Source of the DNA: Congeria kusceri
Lineage: Eukaryota; Mollusca; Bivalvia; Myida; Dreissenidae
Assembly (NCBI GenBank): GCA_027627225.1
Contig: CM051033.1
Location: 45,388,816 to 45,452,815, forward strand
Direction of reading: 5' to 3'
Length of the DNA stretch: 64,000 nucleotides
Shown: positions 9,601-18,039 of the stretch, in pieces
Position numbering within the stretch: the stretch's first letter is position 1
How the letters are laid out: every line of letters starts with the position of its first letter
Made by a program: the position numbers and the translations under genes
Notes under the pieces: generated by a model
Told to the model about the DNA's origin: nothing
The model's input: only the letters and a program-made list of their open reading frames with translations
The model's database searches: none

Positions 9601-11982
9601 GCGGAAACCATTTTTCTATTTTTAATAATGGTGACCTTGACCTTGACCCCATCCACAACATATGCAATCCCAGTCGAGGTCTCAATATAATCTATTTATG
9701 TATTAAGTTTCATTAAAACAGCTCAATGCGTTCTCAAGATATTAAGCGGAAACCGTTTTTCTATTTTCAGTAAGGGTGACCTTGACCTCATCCACCCCAT
9801 ATGCAATCCCATGCGAGGTGTCGATATAAGGTATCTATGTATTAAGTTTCATTAAAATATCTCAATGCGTTCTAAAGTTATTAAGCAAAAATCGTTTTTC
9901 TATTTTTAGTAACAGTGACCTTGAACTCACCCATCCCATATGCAATCCCAATCGAGGTCTCGATATAATGCTTTAATCAAATATGAAACCTCTGGGCCTT
10001 GTGGTTTCAGAGAAAAATTTAAAATCATTTTGCCATTTATGTCTATATAAACCATGTGAGCCCTGGGTGTGGCCAGTTTTGACCCCATGGACATTATTTG
10101 AACAATCTTTGTAAAGGACCACTATACAACATTACATACCAAATATGAAACCTGCGGGCCTTGCGGTTTCGGGAAAGATTTTAACAGTAATTTTGCTATT
10201 CAAGTCTATATAAACAGTGTGACCCCTGGGTGTGGCCAGTTTTGACCCCAGGGGCATCATTTGCACAATCTTTATAGAGGACAACTATACAATGTTACAT
10301 ACCAAATATGAAACCTCTGGGACTTGCGGTTTCAGAGGAGAAGATTTTTAAAGTCATTTTGCTATTTAAGTCTATATAAACCATGTGAGCCACGGGGTGT
10401 GGCCAGTTCTGACCCCAGGGGCATCATTTGAACAATCTTTGTAGAGGACTACAACACAATTTTACATACCAAATATGAAACCTCTGGGCCTTGAAGTTTC
10501 AAAGGAGAAGATTTTTAAAGTCATTTTGCCATTCAAGTCTATATAAACCATGTGACCCCCGTGGTGTGCCAAGCTTTGACCCCAGGGGCATCATTTGAAC
10601 AATCTTTGTAGGGGACCACTACACAATGTTACATACCAAAGATACAACCTCTAGGTCTTGAAGTTTAAAAGAAGATTTTTTAAGTCATTTTGCTATTTAA
10701 GTCTATATAAACAATGTGACCCCCGGTGTGTGTGGTAGTTTTTACCCCAAGGGCATCACTTGAACAATCTTTCAAGAGCACCACTATATAATGTTACATA
10801 CCAAATATGAAACCTCTGGGCCTTGCGGTTTCAGGGGAGATTTTTAAAGTCATTTTGCTATTCAAGCCTATATAACCCATGTGACCCCCGGGGTAGTGTG
10901 GCAAGTTTTGACCCCAGGGGCATCATTTGAGCAACCTTTGTAGAGGACCACTAAACAATGATACATACCAAATATGAAACATCTGGGCCTTGCGGTTTCA
11001 GAGGAGATTTTTAAAGTCATTTTGCTATTCAAGTCTATTATAGACTATACAAACCATGTGACCCCCAGGGTGTGACCAGTTTTGACCCCAGGGGCATCAC
11101 TTGAACAATCTTTGTAGAGGACCACTATACAATGTTACATACCGAATATGAAACCTCTGGGCCTTGCGGTTTCAGAGGAAACGACTTTTAATGACATAAT
11201 CTTAGTTGTTTTCTGCAGTATTCTAAATGTGTCAGCATGCAGAAGTTTAGTGCAGTAAAACTGTGTGTGTGAATTTTATATATGCATCGGTAATAGGTAA
11301 CAACAAAAACAAATGTAGCGGCAATGACATGGTTAGAAAACTAGGTCAAATAAATGAAATACGATATAATATACATGTAAACAGATTTATTTATTAAATA
11401 AAACATATTTTTTGTTTTAAAATAGGTAAAATTTATGTAAATTATTGGACTATACAATTCACAATTTTAATCAAATGTTAAGTAAAACGGTAATAGGGTC
11501 AAGCAGCATAATATGTGGGTGTTATCATTGAAGATATTTCTTTTAACTAAATACATTTCAAGTTTAATATTTAACTTAAAATAATTTTGCTTGAAAATAG
11601 GATTGAATGTTGTATGATTGTATGCTGTATTAGAAGAATAAGGAATACTATTTTAAACCATTTATTTTGCTTTATATAGATATAGAATGAATTTGTTAAA
11701 TTATATAATAGTACAATAATTTTATTGCTAAGTACACACAATTTTGTTCAATTATTCAAAATAAATATAAAGTATGAAGACAATCATATAACCTGTCCTA
11801 TATGTTTGTGCATTTTACAGCATATAAATCTATCGGTATATCCCCTTGCAAACAAATAAGCACGCGCGCAAATGTGCCCTTTTTAGGATTTAGCAACCTG
11901 CCCTTTTGAAATCGTGGCTGGAGCACTGTCATACTTACGGTCGGTTTTTGATTATCCTTGAGCTTTTCAGTACAAACATCAT
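448..11982 (-). CDS. ALDH4A1: ALDH4A1, delta-1-pyrroline-5-carboxylate dehydrogenase, mitochondrial (exons 1-4 of a longer gene)
   Basis: The enzyme oxidises glutamate semialdehyde/P5C to glutamate with NAD+ in the mitochondrial matrix, the second step of proline breakdown. Four coding exons on the minus strand join in frame: 11939-11982 (14 codons plus 2 nt), 2982-3186, 1117-1164 and 448-603, giving 151 residues. Each internal junction has GT/AG signals. Recognisable family stretches are NEPMPTY, DIPIIIGDEE, VRYQVCPFEH, KVAKYYYAP and KRAEIFWRAADL, collinear with the N-terminal region of vertebrate ALDH4A1. The NAD-binding and catalytic Cys/Glu segments lie beyond the left edge. Intron 1 is 8.75 kb and full of repeats. 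Identity is from recalled family sequence, not from a search; I am very confident of it. Confidence 0.93.
811..1049. repeat. short interspersed element with a duplicated head, in ALDH4A1 intron 2
   Basis: The segment 'gtcatgggaaacccgggctt' through 'cctgtgcag' occurs twice back to back (about 64 bp each, 814-877 and 878-940). The second copy continues into 'cacataagcttatcctgg', 'gatgacactttccgcct' and 'agagacttcctttaaac'. These strings resemble a very common short MITE-like repeat of dreissenid and other bivalve genomes; that is memory, not a search. It appears truncated at its right end. Confidence 0.6.
1117..1164 (-). CDS. ALDH4A1: ALDH4A1 exon 3 (16 codons)
   Basis: A 48 nt exon encoding PFEHQRKVAKYYYAPR, flanked by acceptor 'gtatgtttcag' and donor gtaaga on the minus strand. 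It is too short to be found as an open reading frame; it is recognised because it bridges exon 2 and exon 4 in phase 0 and matches the P5CDH segment that follows YQV. Confidence 0.9.
1428..2683. repeat. element with internal diverged tandem units (type 'caagagggccat'), in ALDH4A1 intron 2-exon 2 gap
   Basis: It opens with 'aacaagagggccatgatggc' and closes near 'agctcaggtgagct'. Inside are about four to five diverged units of roughly 100-170 bp, each containing 'ggcaataa...ctggtgtt', 'acaaactgtgcaagattgg' and 'gatgaaaaa.gaagtctc'. No transposase is visible. It is likely non-autonomous, and lies in the intron between ALDH4A1 exons 2 and 3. Confidence 0.65.
2982..3186 (-). CDS. ALDH4A1: ALDH4A1 exon 2
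   Basis: 205 nt covering residues 15-83. The acceptor is 'aaacttcag' just above 3186 and the donor gtaagt lies at 2981-2976 (minus). It contains ASNEPMPTYAPGTKERD and IPIIIGDEEIRTEEVRYQVC, the N-terminal extension typical of P5C dehydrogenase rather than of other ALDH families. It enters in phase 2 and leaves in phase 0. Confidence 0.93.
3187..3927 (-). other. ALDH4A1 intron 1, 3' part
   Basis: AT-rich intronic sequence between the exon 2 acceptor and a transposon. Apart from a short 'cgaccacctcggtattacgacc' segment near 3690-3710 that resembles a pogo-type terminus, nothing was recognised. Confidence 0.5.
3928..5442. mobile_element. PIF/Harbinger-like TIR element, copy 1 (1515 bp, non-autonomous)
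   Basis: Left end GGCCTAAAATAAAATAATG; right end (complement) GGCTGAAAATAAAATATTG; both continue as 'tttgtttcccctcc' and a gcgacc block. It is flanked on both sides by TAA (3925-3927 and 5443-5445), a 3 bp TWA duplication as in the PIF/Harbinger superfamily. The interior matches the copy at 56170-57691 in opposite orientation. No transposase is visible. It lies in ALDH4A1 intron 1. Confidence 0.8.
5443..7138. other. ALDH4A1 intron 1, between two transposons
   Basis: AT-rich. It holds a pogo-like hairpin (5598-5690) and a 40 bp fragment at about 6675-6715 that is the complement of the unit repeated at 44.0-44.7 kb ('aagtgaataacttatgtag'). A frame open from 6226 to 6570 has strongly AT-biased, low-complexity composition and is not considered coding. 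Confidence 0.5.
5598..5690. repeat. pogo/Tigger-like terminal fragment with a hairpin
   Basis: 'ccccgctattaagacca' (5618-5634) is complementary, with one mismatch, to 'tggtcttattagcgggg' (5655-5671), followed by 'ttttactgtac'. This looks like the terminus typical of pogo/Tigger-type elements (taaaaccccgctaataag). Only ends are present. Confidence 0.45.
7147..8275. mobile_element. hAT-like non-autonomous element (1129 bp) with perfect 8 bp TSD
   Basis: Terminal inverted repeats start CAGGGTTGGCA and end TGCCAACCCTG. The 8 bp GTCCTCTG is repeated exactly at 7139-7146 and 8276-8283. CAGGG-type ends with 8 bp duplications are the hAT signature. The subterminal regions carry 'cccgcccccgggttttccc' and its inverse. 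No transposase is visible. Confidence 0.82.
8284..9108. other. ALDH4A1 intron 1, unique sequence
   Basis: AT-rich with no gene. A short degenerate run around 8565-8660 repeats 'ggaccatacgg/ggactgtgg' blocks of about 10-20 bp; otherwise nothing was recognised. Confidence 0.5.
9109..9985. repeat. tandem array of about 140-150 bp units ('tgaccttgacc' family)
   Basis: After the head 'aacaagagggccactatggc', about six diverged units each carry 'aagtttcattaaaat', 'ctcaatgcgttc', 'ttattaagc', 'aaccgtttttctatttt', 'gtgaccttgacc' and 'ccatatgcaatccca'. The same unit is found in reverse orientation at about 60.94-61.59 kb, in an XRN1 intron. Confidence 0.75.
9985..11195. repeat. second tandem array, about 170-175 bp units ('ccaaatatgaaacctctggg')
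   Basis: About seven diverged units carry 'ccaaatatgaaacctctggg', 'ccttgcggtttcag', 'gtcattttgctattcaagtc', 'tatataaaccatgtgacccc', 'agttttgaccccaggggcat' and 'aatctttgtagaggaccact'. It directly follows the 'tgaccttgacc' array, so the two together form one composite element of about 2.1 kb. Confidence 0.75.
11196..11938. other. ALDH4A1 intron 1, 5' part
   Basis: AT-rich unique sequence from the tandem array to the exon 1 donor. No further element was recognised. Confidence 0.5.
11939..11982 (-). CDS. ALDH4A1: ALDH4A1 coding exon 1 (mitochondrial presequence)
   Basis: The reading starts MMFVLKSSRIIKNR and ends with two bases before a strong donor (gtaagt, read on the minus strand at 11938-11933). 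Those two bases plus the first base of the 2982-3186 exon make a Pro codon, so the phase fits exactly. The joined N-terminus is rich in Arg, Lys and Ser, has no acidic residue over the first 24 positions and reaches RYMSS, as expected for a matrix-targeting presequence. With this start, residue 36 is the P of NEP, close to the human spacing. An in-frame ATG near 12075 leaves a longer start possible. 5' UTR end not determined. Confidence 0.8.
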
Positions 11983-12554
11983 GATATTTATTGATCTGTG
12001 TCTGTTGTGTTTATCGGCAAACAAGTTCAAGGTCAATGAAGGTGTGTTCGTTTGACCAATGGCAGATTTCATTAAGATTGTTGAAGACGTCGGAAACCAT
12101 CCTTCACACTGCCTAGTTGGTTTCCGGCGAATTATGGTCAAAACGGGTGTCAGGCAAATCGGGCAAATAAATATCTATATAGTCGGTAGACTGGGGTCCG
12201 GCCTCTAGACCTGTTATTTCGTATTACGACCATGGGGCCAGTCTATATTGTCGGTTAATTTGTTCAGCATGGTCTATTAACAAACATGTATAGATAGATC
12301 TTTGGTGTAATAGTATAAATTTCATTTTCACAAAATGTTAAGCAAAAGCGGTCTATCAAATTTCGAATGCTGCTCAACTACAATATACGAATTATTTAGT
12401 ATATTTATTGTAACACCATCCTTCTTTGGTGTGTGTTTTCTCTAATCATCATGGATCACCGATTACCCATTACTACCTATGTTGTAATGCAGTATAATGT
12501 TACCCACATTTGAAACTGATCGAATGTCAGATTACAGTGGTATACGCTTTGTGT
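11983..12554. promoter_or_regulatory. probable ALDH4A1 5' UTR and promoter region
   Basis: Inferred only from position: it is directly upstream of ALDH4A1 exon 1 on the minus strand and ends where the segmental duplication begins. The ALDH4A1 frame stays open upstream to about 12141. No TATA box or start site could be fixed. A direct repeat 'tctatat.gtcggt' (12174 and 12242) flanks a stretch at 12186-12240. Confidence 0.3.
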
Positions 12555-12636
12555 GTCAAGTTTTCATATTAATGGCATATATTGTTTACATTTGTAGAAG
12601 GTAAGCTACCACCATCACAACGGAAAAGTGACCGGA

Positions 12637-12917
12637 GTATATATGTAGTGACTTTTTATCAAAGAAAACGAGGATTTTCTCCCATATGATCATCAGCGCC
12701 AGAAGATTAGATAGTGCACGATACAGGAGACGCCCCGGCCGTTCCAGAGGCGACCCTGAGTCTTTTAGTGCCCGGTGTGAAGCACCTAGTACACTGCACC
12801 TCGGTTTAACGTCTCATGAGAAAGACGAGTTTGTAGATTAAGATGTAGAGAGGGCTCAAACCTGCGACCTATGGGTTGTGAAGCCAGTGCGTTACCACTA
12901 GTCCACGGATCCACTAC
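12637..12917 (-). mobile_element. tRNA-derived SINE with perfect 11 bp TSD
   Basis: On the minus strand it begins with a tRNA-like head: an A-box-like 'tggactagtggtaacgc' and a B-box-like 'ggtttgagccc' about 40 bp apart. AAGTGACCGGA is repeated exactly at 12626-12636 and 12918-12928. Copy B of the duplication has no insert here: it reads 'acaagagacaggat' near 22953, an unfilled and slightly diverged site. Body 281 bp, no poly(A). The head resembles a tRNA but does not fold as a real tRNA gene by eye. Confidence 0.8.
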
Positions 12918-13093
12918 AAGTGACCGGATATTAAGTGAGGCAAATTAATAACGCACCGATTGTGAAGTGAGACGACATGCCATAAAATAAGTATCCGTAT
13001 TTATTTGCATACATGCTGTAATTTCGTATAACAATTCAACGGAAACTTTCATTGATGGTTGTTCGGTCTTAGTGCGACGAAGGCCATTTATGA

Positions 13094-14322
13094 TAGTGCT
13101 CCAACGGGTCGAAACATTTCGTCGGGTCAGGTCGCCGGGTCAAAATTTCAAAGTTCGGGTAATTTCGGGTTGGGTCGGGTATTAAAAAAGTTATTTCTAA
13201 AAAAAGTTTAACTACATTCAAAAACCTTTTTTCTTTACATCATTACATGTTAGACAAGTCAGCTATAACAATTTTTTAAATTATGACTGAATACTGTACA
13301 CAAAATAATCCTTTAGTATTTATCACATTCTTTATAAAAAATCAGCAAATGATAGTCATGAATGACAAAATTATCCTTCTTAAAACAATTCACTGACTAA
13401 ACAGATAAATCAAAACGCTGACAGCGTAGAAAGACTGTTGGCGACAAATGAAACTAAAAACATGTAAATTATGAGTGCATTTTTGCTAAAAGGGGAACAT
13501 TTGTTTGAATGATATTCAATTTCTCACCTTTATACTTGATTATATGGCTTCTTATTTAATAGTATAAGACATCATAATAAAAATTTATTTGTAAGTAACG
13601 AAAAAAATATTTTTCAAGGTAATTATCTAATGCAAATAGAATGATATACAATCGATGAAGCGCGGTAGTTGTTAGTGATTCGTAACCTACTGAGTCAAAA
13701 ATAGTTAATACGACGCGTGCTCTCGATTTTCCATAATTTTCAGTTTAAAAATAATACATGGCAGTAATTTGTTGACAAAATATACAGAATATGAAACGGT
13801 TACAAGAAATAACAGTTTCGCAACTAGTAAAAAATAACCGATGTAGCGCATTAATTTAGTTGTCTTATTCCAAGACACCCAGGTGAATATTCCGGTTTAC
13901 ATAAAAGCAAATAGTGAAAATTGGGGTTTCATTAGTTTGACGTAACATTTTAAATAAATTGACCTTTTTAGAAACTTTATTTGTAATAAATCACATGATG
14001 TACACTTTATAATACACGTGACATACATCATCTTAAATCATTACAAGGTAAGAAAACATGCGTGATTTTTTTCTGTTTCCTTTTAAATTTCGATTGACGG
14101 ACTAGTATCCTGCAAAGAAAAGAAGTAGTTTTCCGCGATACCTGTTTTACAAATTACCCTCTCAAAAGACCGTTGGCAGTAAAAAATGAACTTTCAAACA
14201 GGACAAAGTTTCCCTACGTTCAGAGATGGGAATACATCTATGATTGAAAATAACTGGAGCACATCGCGGGTATTTTTGGACCCTCAAAAACGGGTTTTGT
14301 TCGGGTACCCGTTGGAGCACTA
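13094..14322. mobile_element. hAT-like non-autonomous element (1229 bp), absent from copy B
   Basis: Perfect 16 bp terminal inverted repeat TAGTGCTCCAACGGGT. The flanks are atttatga (13086-13093) and atttatgg (14323-14330), 7 of 8 matching, as in hAT elements. The equivalent place in copy B (about 23094-23110) is empty. Subterminal DNA has repeated 'cgggt' motifs. No transposase is visible; a 107-codon minus-strand frame at 14162-14485 overruns the element end and is not coding. Confidence 0.85.
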
Positions 14323-14610
14323 ATTTATGGTAAGGATGTAAAAGAATGTAAAGAAACGCAATGACACACGCAACACTTCTCAGGATTTCATTATTGTTTC
14401 CTCTCTTTTTTTCGACATTCATTGCGTCCTCTTCAATACTGTATTTTCGATCTGGCGTCAAAACTTTAGAGGGAAAGGCACACAAGGTAAATATATAATT
14501 TATACCAAGCTACATACATTTATACACGTATGGTTTTCTTAATGAATATTTGTTAGTCAAATTTCACTTTATTAATGATATTATATATAAAGGACTTTAA
14601 ATGTTAAAAG

Positions 14611-14959
14611 ACCCTTTTCACATTCCCGTTATCGAGTACTGTAGGAGTTGTCTCCCTTGATAAAGCGAATCGCGAACGAGGCTGAATATTTATTGGCTGT
14701 AATTGTCCATAACGGAAAATAATGTTCAGTGAAGAAAATGTCGAATAGACTTTTAAAATGTTGTTTGTTTTTTCATTAAACTTGTCTCTGTTTTATTCAC
14801 TAAATTACGTATACGTGGATATGTTTAAAATACTTAAATTTTAATTCAAATATTGTAACAATCACAATTAATTAATTAATTAATTAATTAATTAAGTTCG
14901 TTTACTCCGGATTCTTGTCTAAGGGATAATTTATATAACAGCCTGATAGTTACAAATAG

Positions 14960-15002
<43 letters not shown>

Positions 15003-15322
15003 TATGAGCAAAAAAGTGACATTCCGGAGTATGTTTTTTGTTCATTTGAGTGAAACAACTTAAGAATTCTACCGAGTTAACCAGAATTGATCAAAAACGC
15101 TTTTTCTGTGTACTCTCTTACGATAGAGAACCAAAACAAAAAAAAATATGACTGAGAAATAAAACGTCATTATTTAAAATGAAAACGTTAAAAAGCAGTG
15201 TTAATTATCGTTATATGTCTTCAAACTTTGTAAACAAACACATGTACATTCCATTTATAAACTGTCATGAGTTCAAGCAAATGATTAGAATAATTGACAA
15301 TCAAAGAAAATGTTGTCTTAAA
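14611..15322. repeat. dispersed repeat inserted in copy A; inverted relative at 42188-42836
   Basis: This segment has no counterpart in copy B and is bracketed by 'gttaaaag' at about 14604 and 15328. Its inner part (about 14750-15300) matches 42188-42836 in reverse complement: shared stretches are 'gagtgaaacaacttaagaat', 'accgagttaaccagaattga' and 'ttatcgttatatgtcttcaa'. It contains (TTAA)n at 14866-14895 and (ATT)n at 14961-14999. Type unknown. Confidence 0.7.
14866..14999. repeat. microsatellites (TTAA)n and (ATT)13
   Basis: A TTAA-type run at 14866-14895 and an ATT run at 14961-14999. The ATT run has a counterpart, as AAT, in the inverted copy at 42495-42549. Confidence 0.9.
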
Positions 15323-15329
15323 TATAGTT

Positions 15330-16923
15330 AAAAGGCCAAACGTTAGATTCGGCGAGCATTTCAACCACCAATGCTTTGCATTCACTTCTTCATGGTGCTG
15401 ATCCCAGTTTGATCATGTTTGTTCAATTGTGATTTTCGTATTGTATACGGTGTTGTATTCGCAACTTGTCATGTACCTGTAATATAAGCTCTTTTTGGAT
15501 CGGTTAATAAGGGTTTATCTTATGCGGATGCAGCTGGAATTTTATTTCATTTATAACCGTGTATATGTACAATGTGTGTGGGACAATAATGAACTATGGA
15601 ATACATGTACTATGCATTTAGATTGACACTCCATAAATACTTCAATCTATCAATAATAACAGAATCAGGTATAATAAAAAGGCAGTCTCTGACCATTCGC
15701 TTAGTACATATAGTTTTCATTGTTAATGCCCAAGTCACGTGTAAATGTAATACGTGTTTTATTGATAAGTCCAAACCCAAGTCTAGCTGGCTCCAATTTT
15801 AATCGCTATTTTAGAAGTTCTAATTCATATCTGAATACTTATATAAAATAGCATAACATTCCAACTCAGAACCATTATTTAAAAATAAATGCTAGAAATA
15901 CATGATGTATATAGATTTATAGCAGATTACATGACCAGTATATAGCATGTAAAATATAAAGTGCATATAATAAATCAGCTTTACGGTACTGTATATATAT
16001 GTTTTGTGCTGCTTTAATACTGTCTTAGTAATACATTTTCAAATAAACTCTATTGATGTAATAAAGCATTTTCCAATACATCAAAGAATATTTAACATGT
16101 TTATGTTTTAGAAAGAGTATATTGTTTACCCAAACAGGTTAACATAGCTTTAGCCGTATCTACAATTTATCCTCGCAATAAAAATAATAATTTCGGATTT
16201 TTCTGTTGTCTTTTTTCTTTTGCAACTCATGTCGAAAGTTTCAGGAACTCTTCATATAACATTTCTCTTTGCCATTCATAGTTTTACAGATTGTATTATT
16301 TATTTCCATTCCATATAATGTTTTAAGGGCGATTTTTCTTCTTGATGCCTTACGTAGCATTTAACAAGCCGCATTGTAAATTGCTATATTAGATAATCTC
16401 TGTACAAAAACAACATGTGTGGAAACATGGAAATAAAAATGAAACTACATTCTTATGGCATGACTGTATCACTGAAAATGTGTAAAAGTAAGGGGGAATT
16501 TAGATATATAATACATAATTGCATTTCAAACAAACGAACCAAATTATGGCATGATAAGTTCTACTAGCCATACACTGCATAGCTTGTGCGTGTGCTTACA
16601 CATGAAAGTACACACACAGTGGACAAATCGGCCGTACATGTGATGCATGTATAATAAAGAAATGCGAGAATTGCTATATATACATCATGTTTACCGCTCG
16701 TGTGTAAATGCTAGTTTTATTCCAATCGCTATCATAATTTCGAAGCCAAGAGAAATTCTGGTACCGAAAACTTTGTCTAATCGTAAAATGAACGTGAACA
16801 CATGCACAAAGAATATCTTAAAGTATGATGAATTGCTAGATCTGTTTCTGCTTGATCAACGCGTAGTTACATGAAAAGTCATATAAATAATAAACGTTTA
16901 TACAATGTATAGTGTGTCACACT
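15330..16923. other. downstream flank of the GPCR gene, shared with copy B
   Basis: AT-rich, alignable almost throughout with 23430-25103. It probably includes the GPCR 3' UTR (minus strand); no polyadenylation site could be fixed. Frames at 15596-15802 and 16647-16874 are not preserved in copy B and are judged non-coding. Confidence 0.6.
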
Positions 16924-18039
16924 TTAAACATCGTTCTCCTCCCTTGGCGACACGCCAACAAGTTCATAGCTCCTGTGTGTGGATGACGTCACCTCGCGCT
17001 CTAGCTCGGAGAACCATCCTTCCTGGCACCGTGCCGCCTTGAGAAGTTTCTTTATGCAGGCCCGGAAGCTGCGGATCATCACGCAGTACACCCAGAAGTT
17101 CAGATGAAAGCTGAGGATCAGGACGAGCTCGTACGCGGCATGAATTATCCGGTTGGTCTTCAGCGGCAGAATGTTCTGCGTGCTCAGTTTTAGAACCATC
17201 GTCGTCAGGAAGAAGAGGCCGTACGGCAGCTCCGGTATAAGAAATATGACAACAATCAACAGAACAGCAATAGTCAGCTTTCTGTTCTGTTCCATCCGTC
17301 GCCGGACTTTGTTGTCTATATTGGTGCTACCCGGTCCCTGTCGCACTGCCCGCAGCATCAGTATCGTGAACACCACCAGTGACACGCAGGGAATTGCGTG
17401 CCCGAGGATTATGGTGGCCCAGATATAAACACAGCCCCATCCGCATGGCTCTTTCAGTTCCCATTGACAAAATCCGTGACTAGTCTTAATGTCAAAAGCG
17501 TGATACATATGCAGTAGAAAGGACAATACGTACATCACTGCAACAATGACAAGTGTTTTCTTGATAGTGCACCAACGTTCGGCTGCTGTCGGGTACCTTA
17601 CATGCATGTACCTATGAAACCCAAGAAGTACGGTTTCCCAGACGGACACCGTGTGGAAAGCTCGAGAAATGTACAGCCGTGTAATCATGGTAACATTGCA
17701 CCAGTCTTTGGAAAGGAAATTCTGTTTGTTAGAATACACATAGAACGTTGCTGGAAGGGTCACCAGTCCGGTAAGCGAGTCGGAAATGGCGATGGATACC
17801 AAAATGATATTGGTGGATGTTCGCATGTGTTTCCGAAGAAAACCACCAATCACAAGACCGTTGCATAGAAACGTGACGATGACCAGGACCGGCCAGATGT
17901 ACGCGTAGACCACAATCTCGAAGTCGAATATGCTGTACACGTGCTCGTGGAAATAATCATCTAATGAATAGTTGTAGCCGAGATCGCTGTAGCTGTGGTT
18001 GATGTTTAGATCGTAATCGTAGGGTGTTAAGTCCTCCAT
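16924..18039 (-). CDS. class A GPCR, sex-peptide/myoinhibitory-peptide receptor (SPR/DMSR)-like
   Basis: 371 residues in one exon; a seven-helix plasma-membrane peptide receptor by sequence. Extracellular N-terminus 1-42 has sequons N14HS and N23YS. TM1 about 44-68 (N60), TM2 76-101 (D87), C114 for the TM3-ECL2 disulfide, TM3 115-140, HRY at 142-144 in place of DRY, TM4 160-181, ECL2 with C191 and C199, TM5 205-230, TM6 254-283 (PELP 269-272), TM7 298-322. NPxxY is replaced by NFWVY (314-318). HRYM, ERWCT and the TM6/TM7 motifs resemble SPR/DMSR receptors; ligand unknown. The start is fixed by the acceptor 'attgttttcag' four bases upstream. Three paralogous features follow: a 5' UTR exon at 20.7 kb, a large 5' intron, and a dead copy 8 kb away. 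Confidence 0.88.
   Translation of the reverse strand: MEDLTPYDYDLNINHSYSDLGYNYSLDDYFHEHVYSIFDFEIVVYAYIWPVLVIVTFLCNGLVIGGFLRKHMRTSTNIILVSIAISDSLTGLVTLPATFYVYSNKQNFLSKDWCNVTMITRLYISRAFHTVSVWETVLLGFHRYMHVRYPTAAERWCTIKKTLVIVAVMYVLSFLLHMYHAFDIKTSHGFCQWELKEPCGWGCVYIWATIILGHAIPCVSLVVFTILMLRAVRQGPGSTNIDNKVRRRMEQNRKLTIAVLLIVVIFLIPELPYGLFFLTTMVLKLSTQNILPLKTNRIIHAAYELVLILSFHLNFWVYCVMIRSFRACIKKLLKAARCQEGWFSELEREVTSSTHRSYELVGVSPREENDV

Noticed and set aside
5935..11930. 'aaagggcac' motifs at about 5992 and 11875 in inverse orientation as ends of a 6 kb element
   Set aside because: Similarity is limited to about 10 bp, no TSD, and the interval contains complete unrelated elements.
12170..12262. Repeated 'tctatat.gtcggt' near the ALDH4A1 5' end as an element or operator
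   Set aside because: Only a 13 bp direct repeat with one mismatch; no further symmetry and not explainable as TSD of a recognisable insert.
12840..12915. Possible tRNA gene on the minus strand
   Set aside because: A- and B-box-like motifs are present, but the arms do not pair as a cloverleaf and the segment lies inside a SINE with an 11 bp TSD.
17153..17868. Plus-strand frames opposite the GPCR (also 25421-26078)
   Set aside because: Shadows of the minus-strand receptor gene; no family match.
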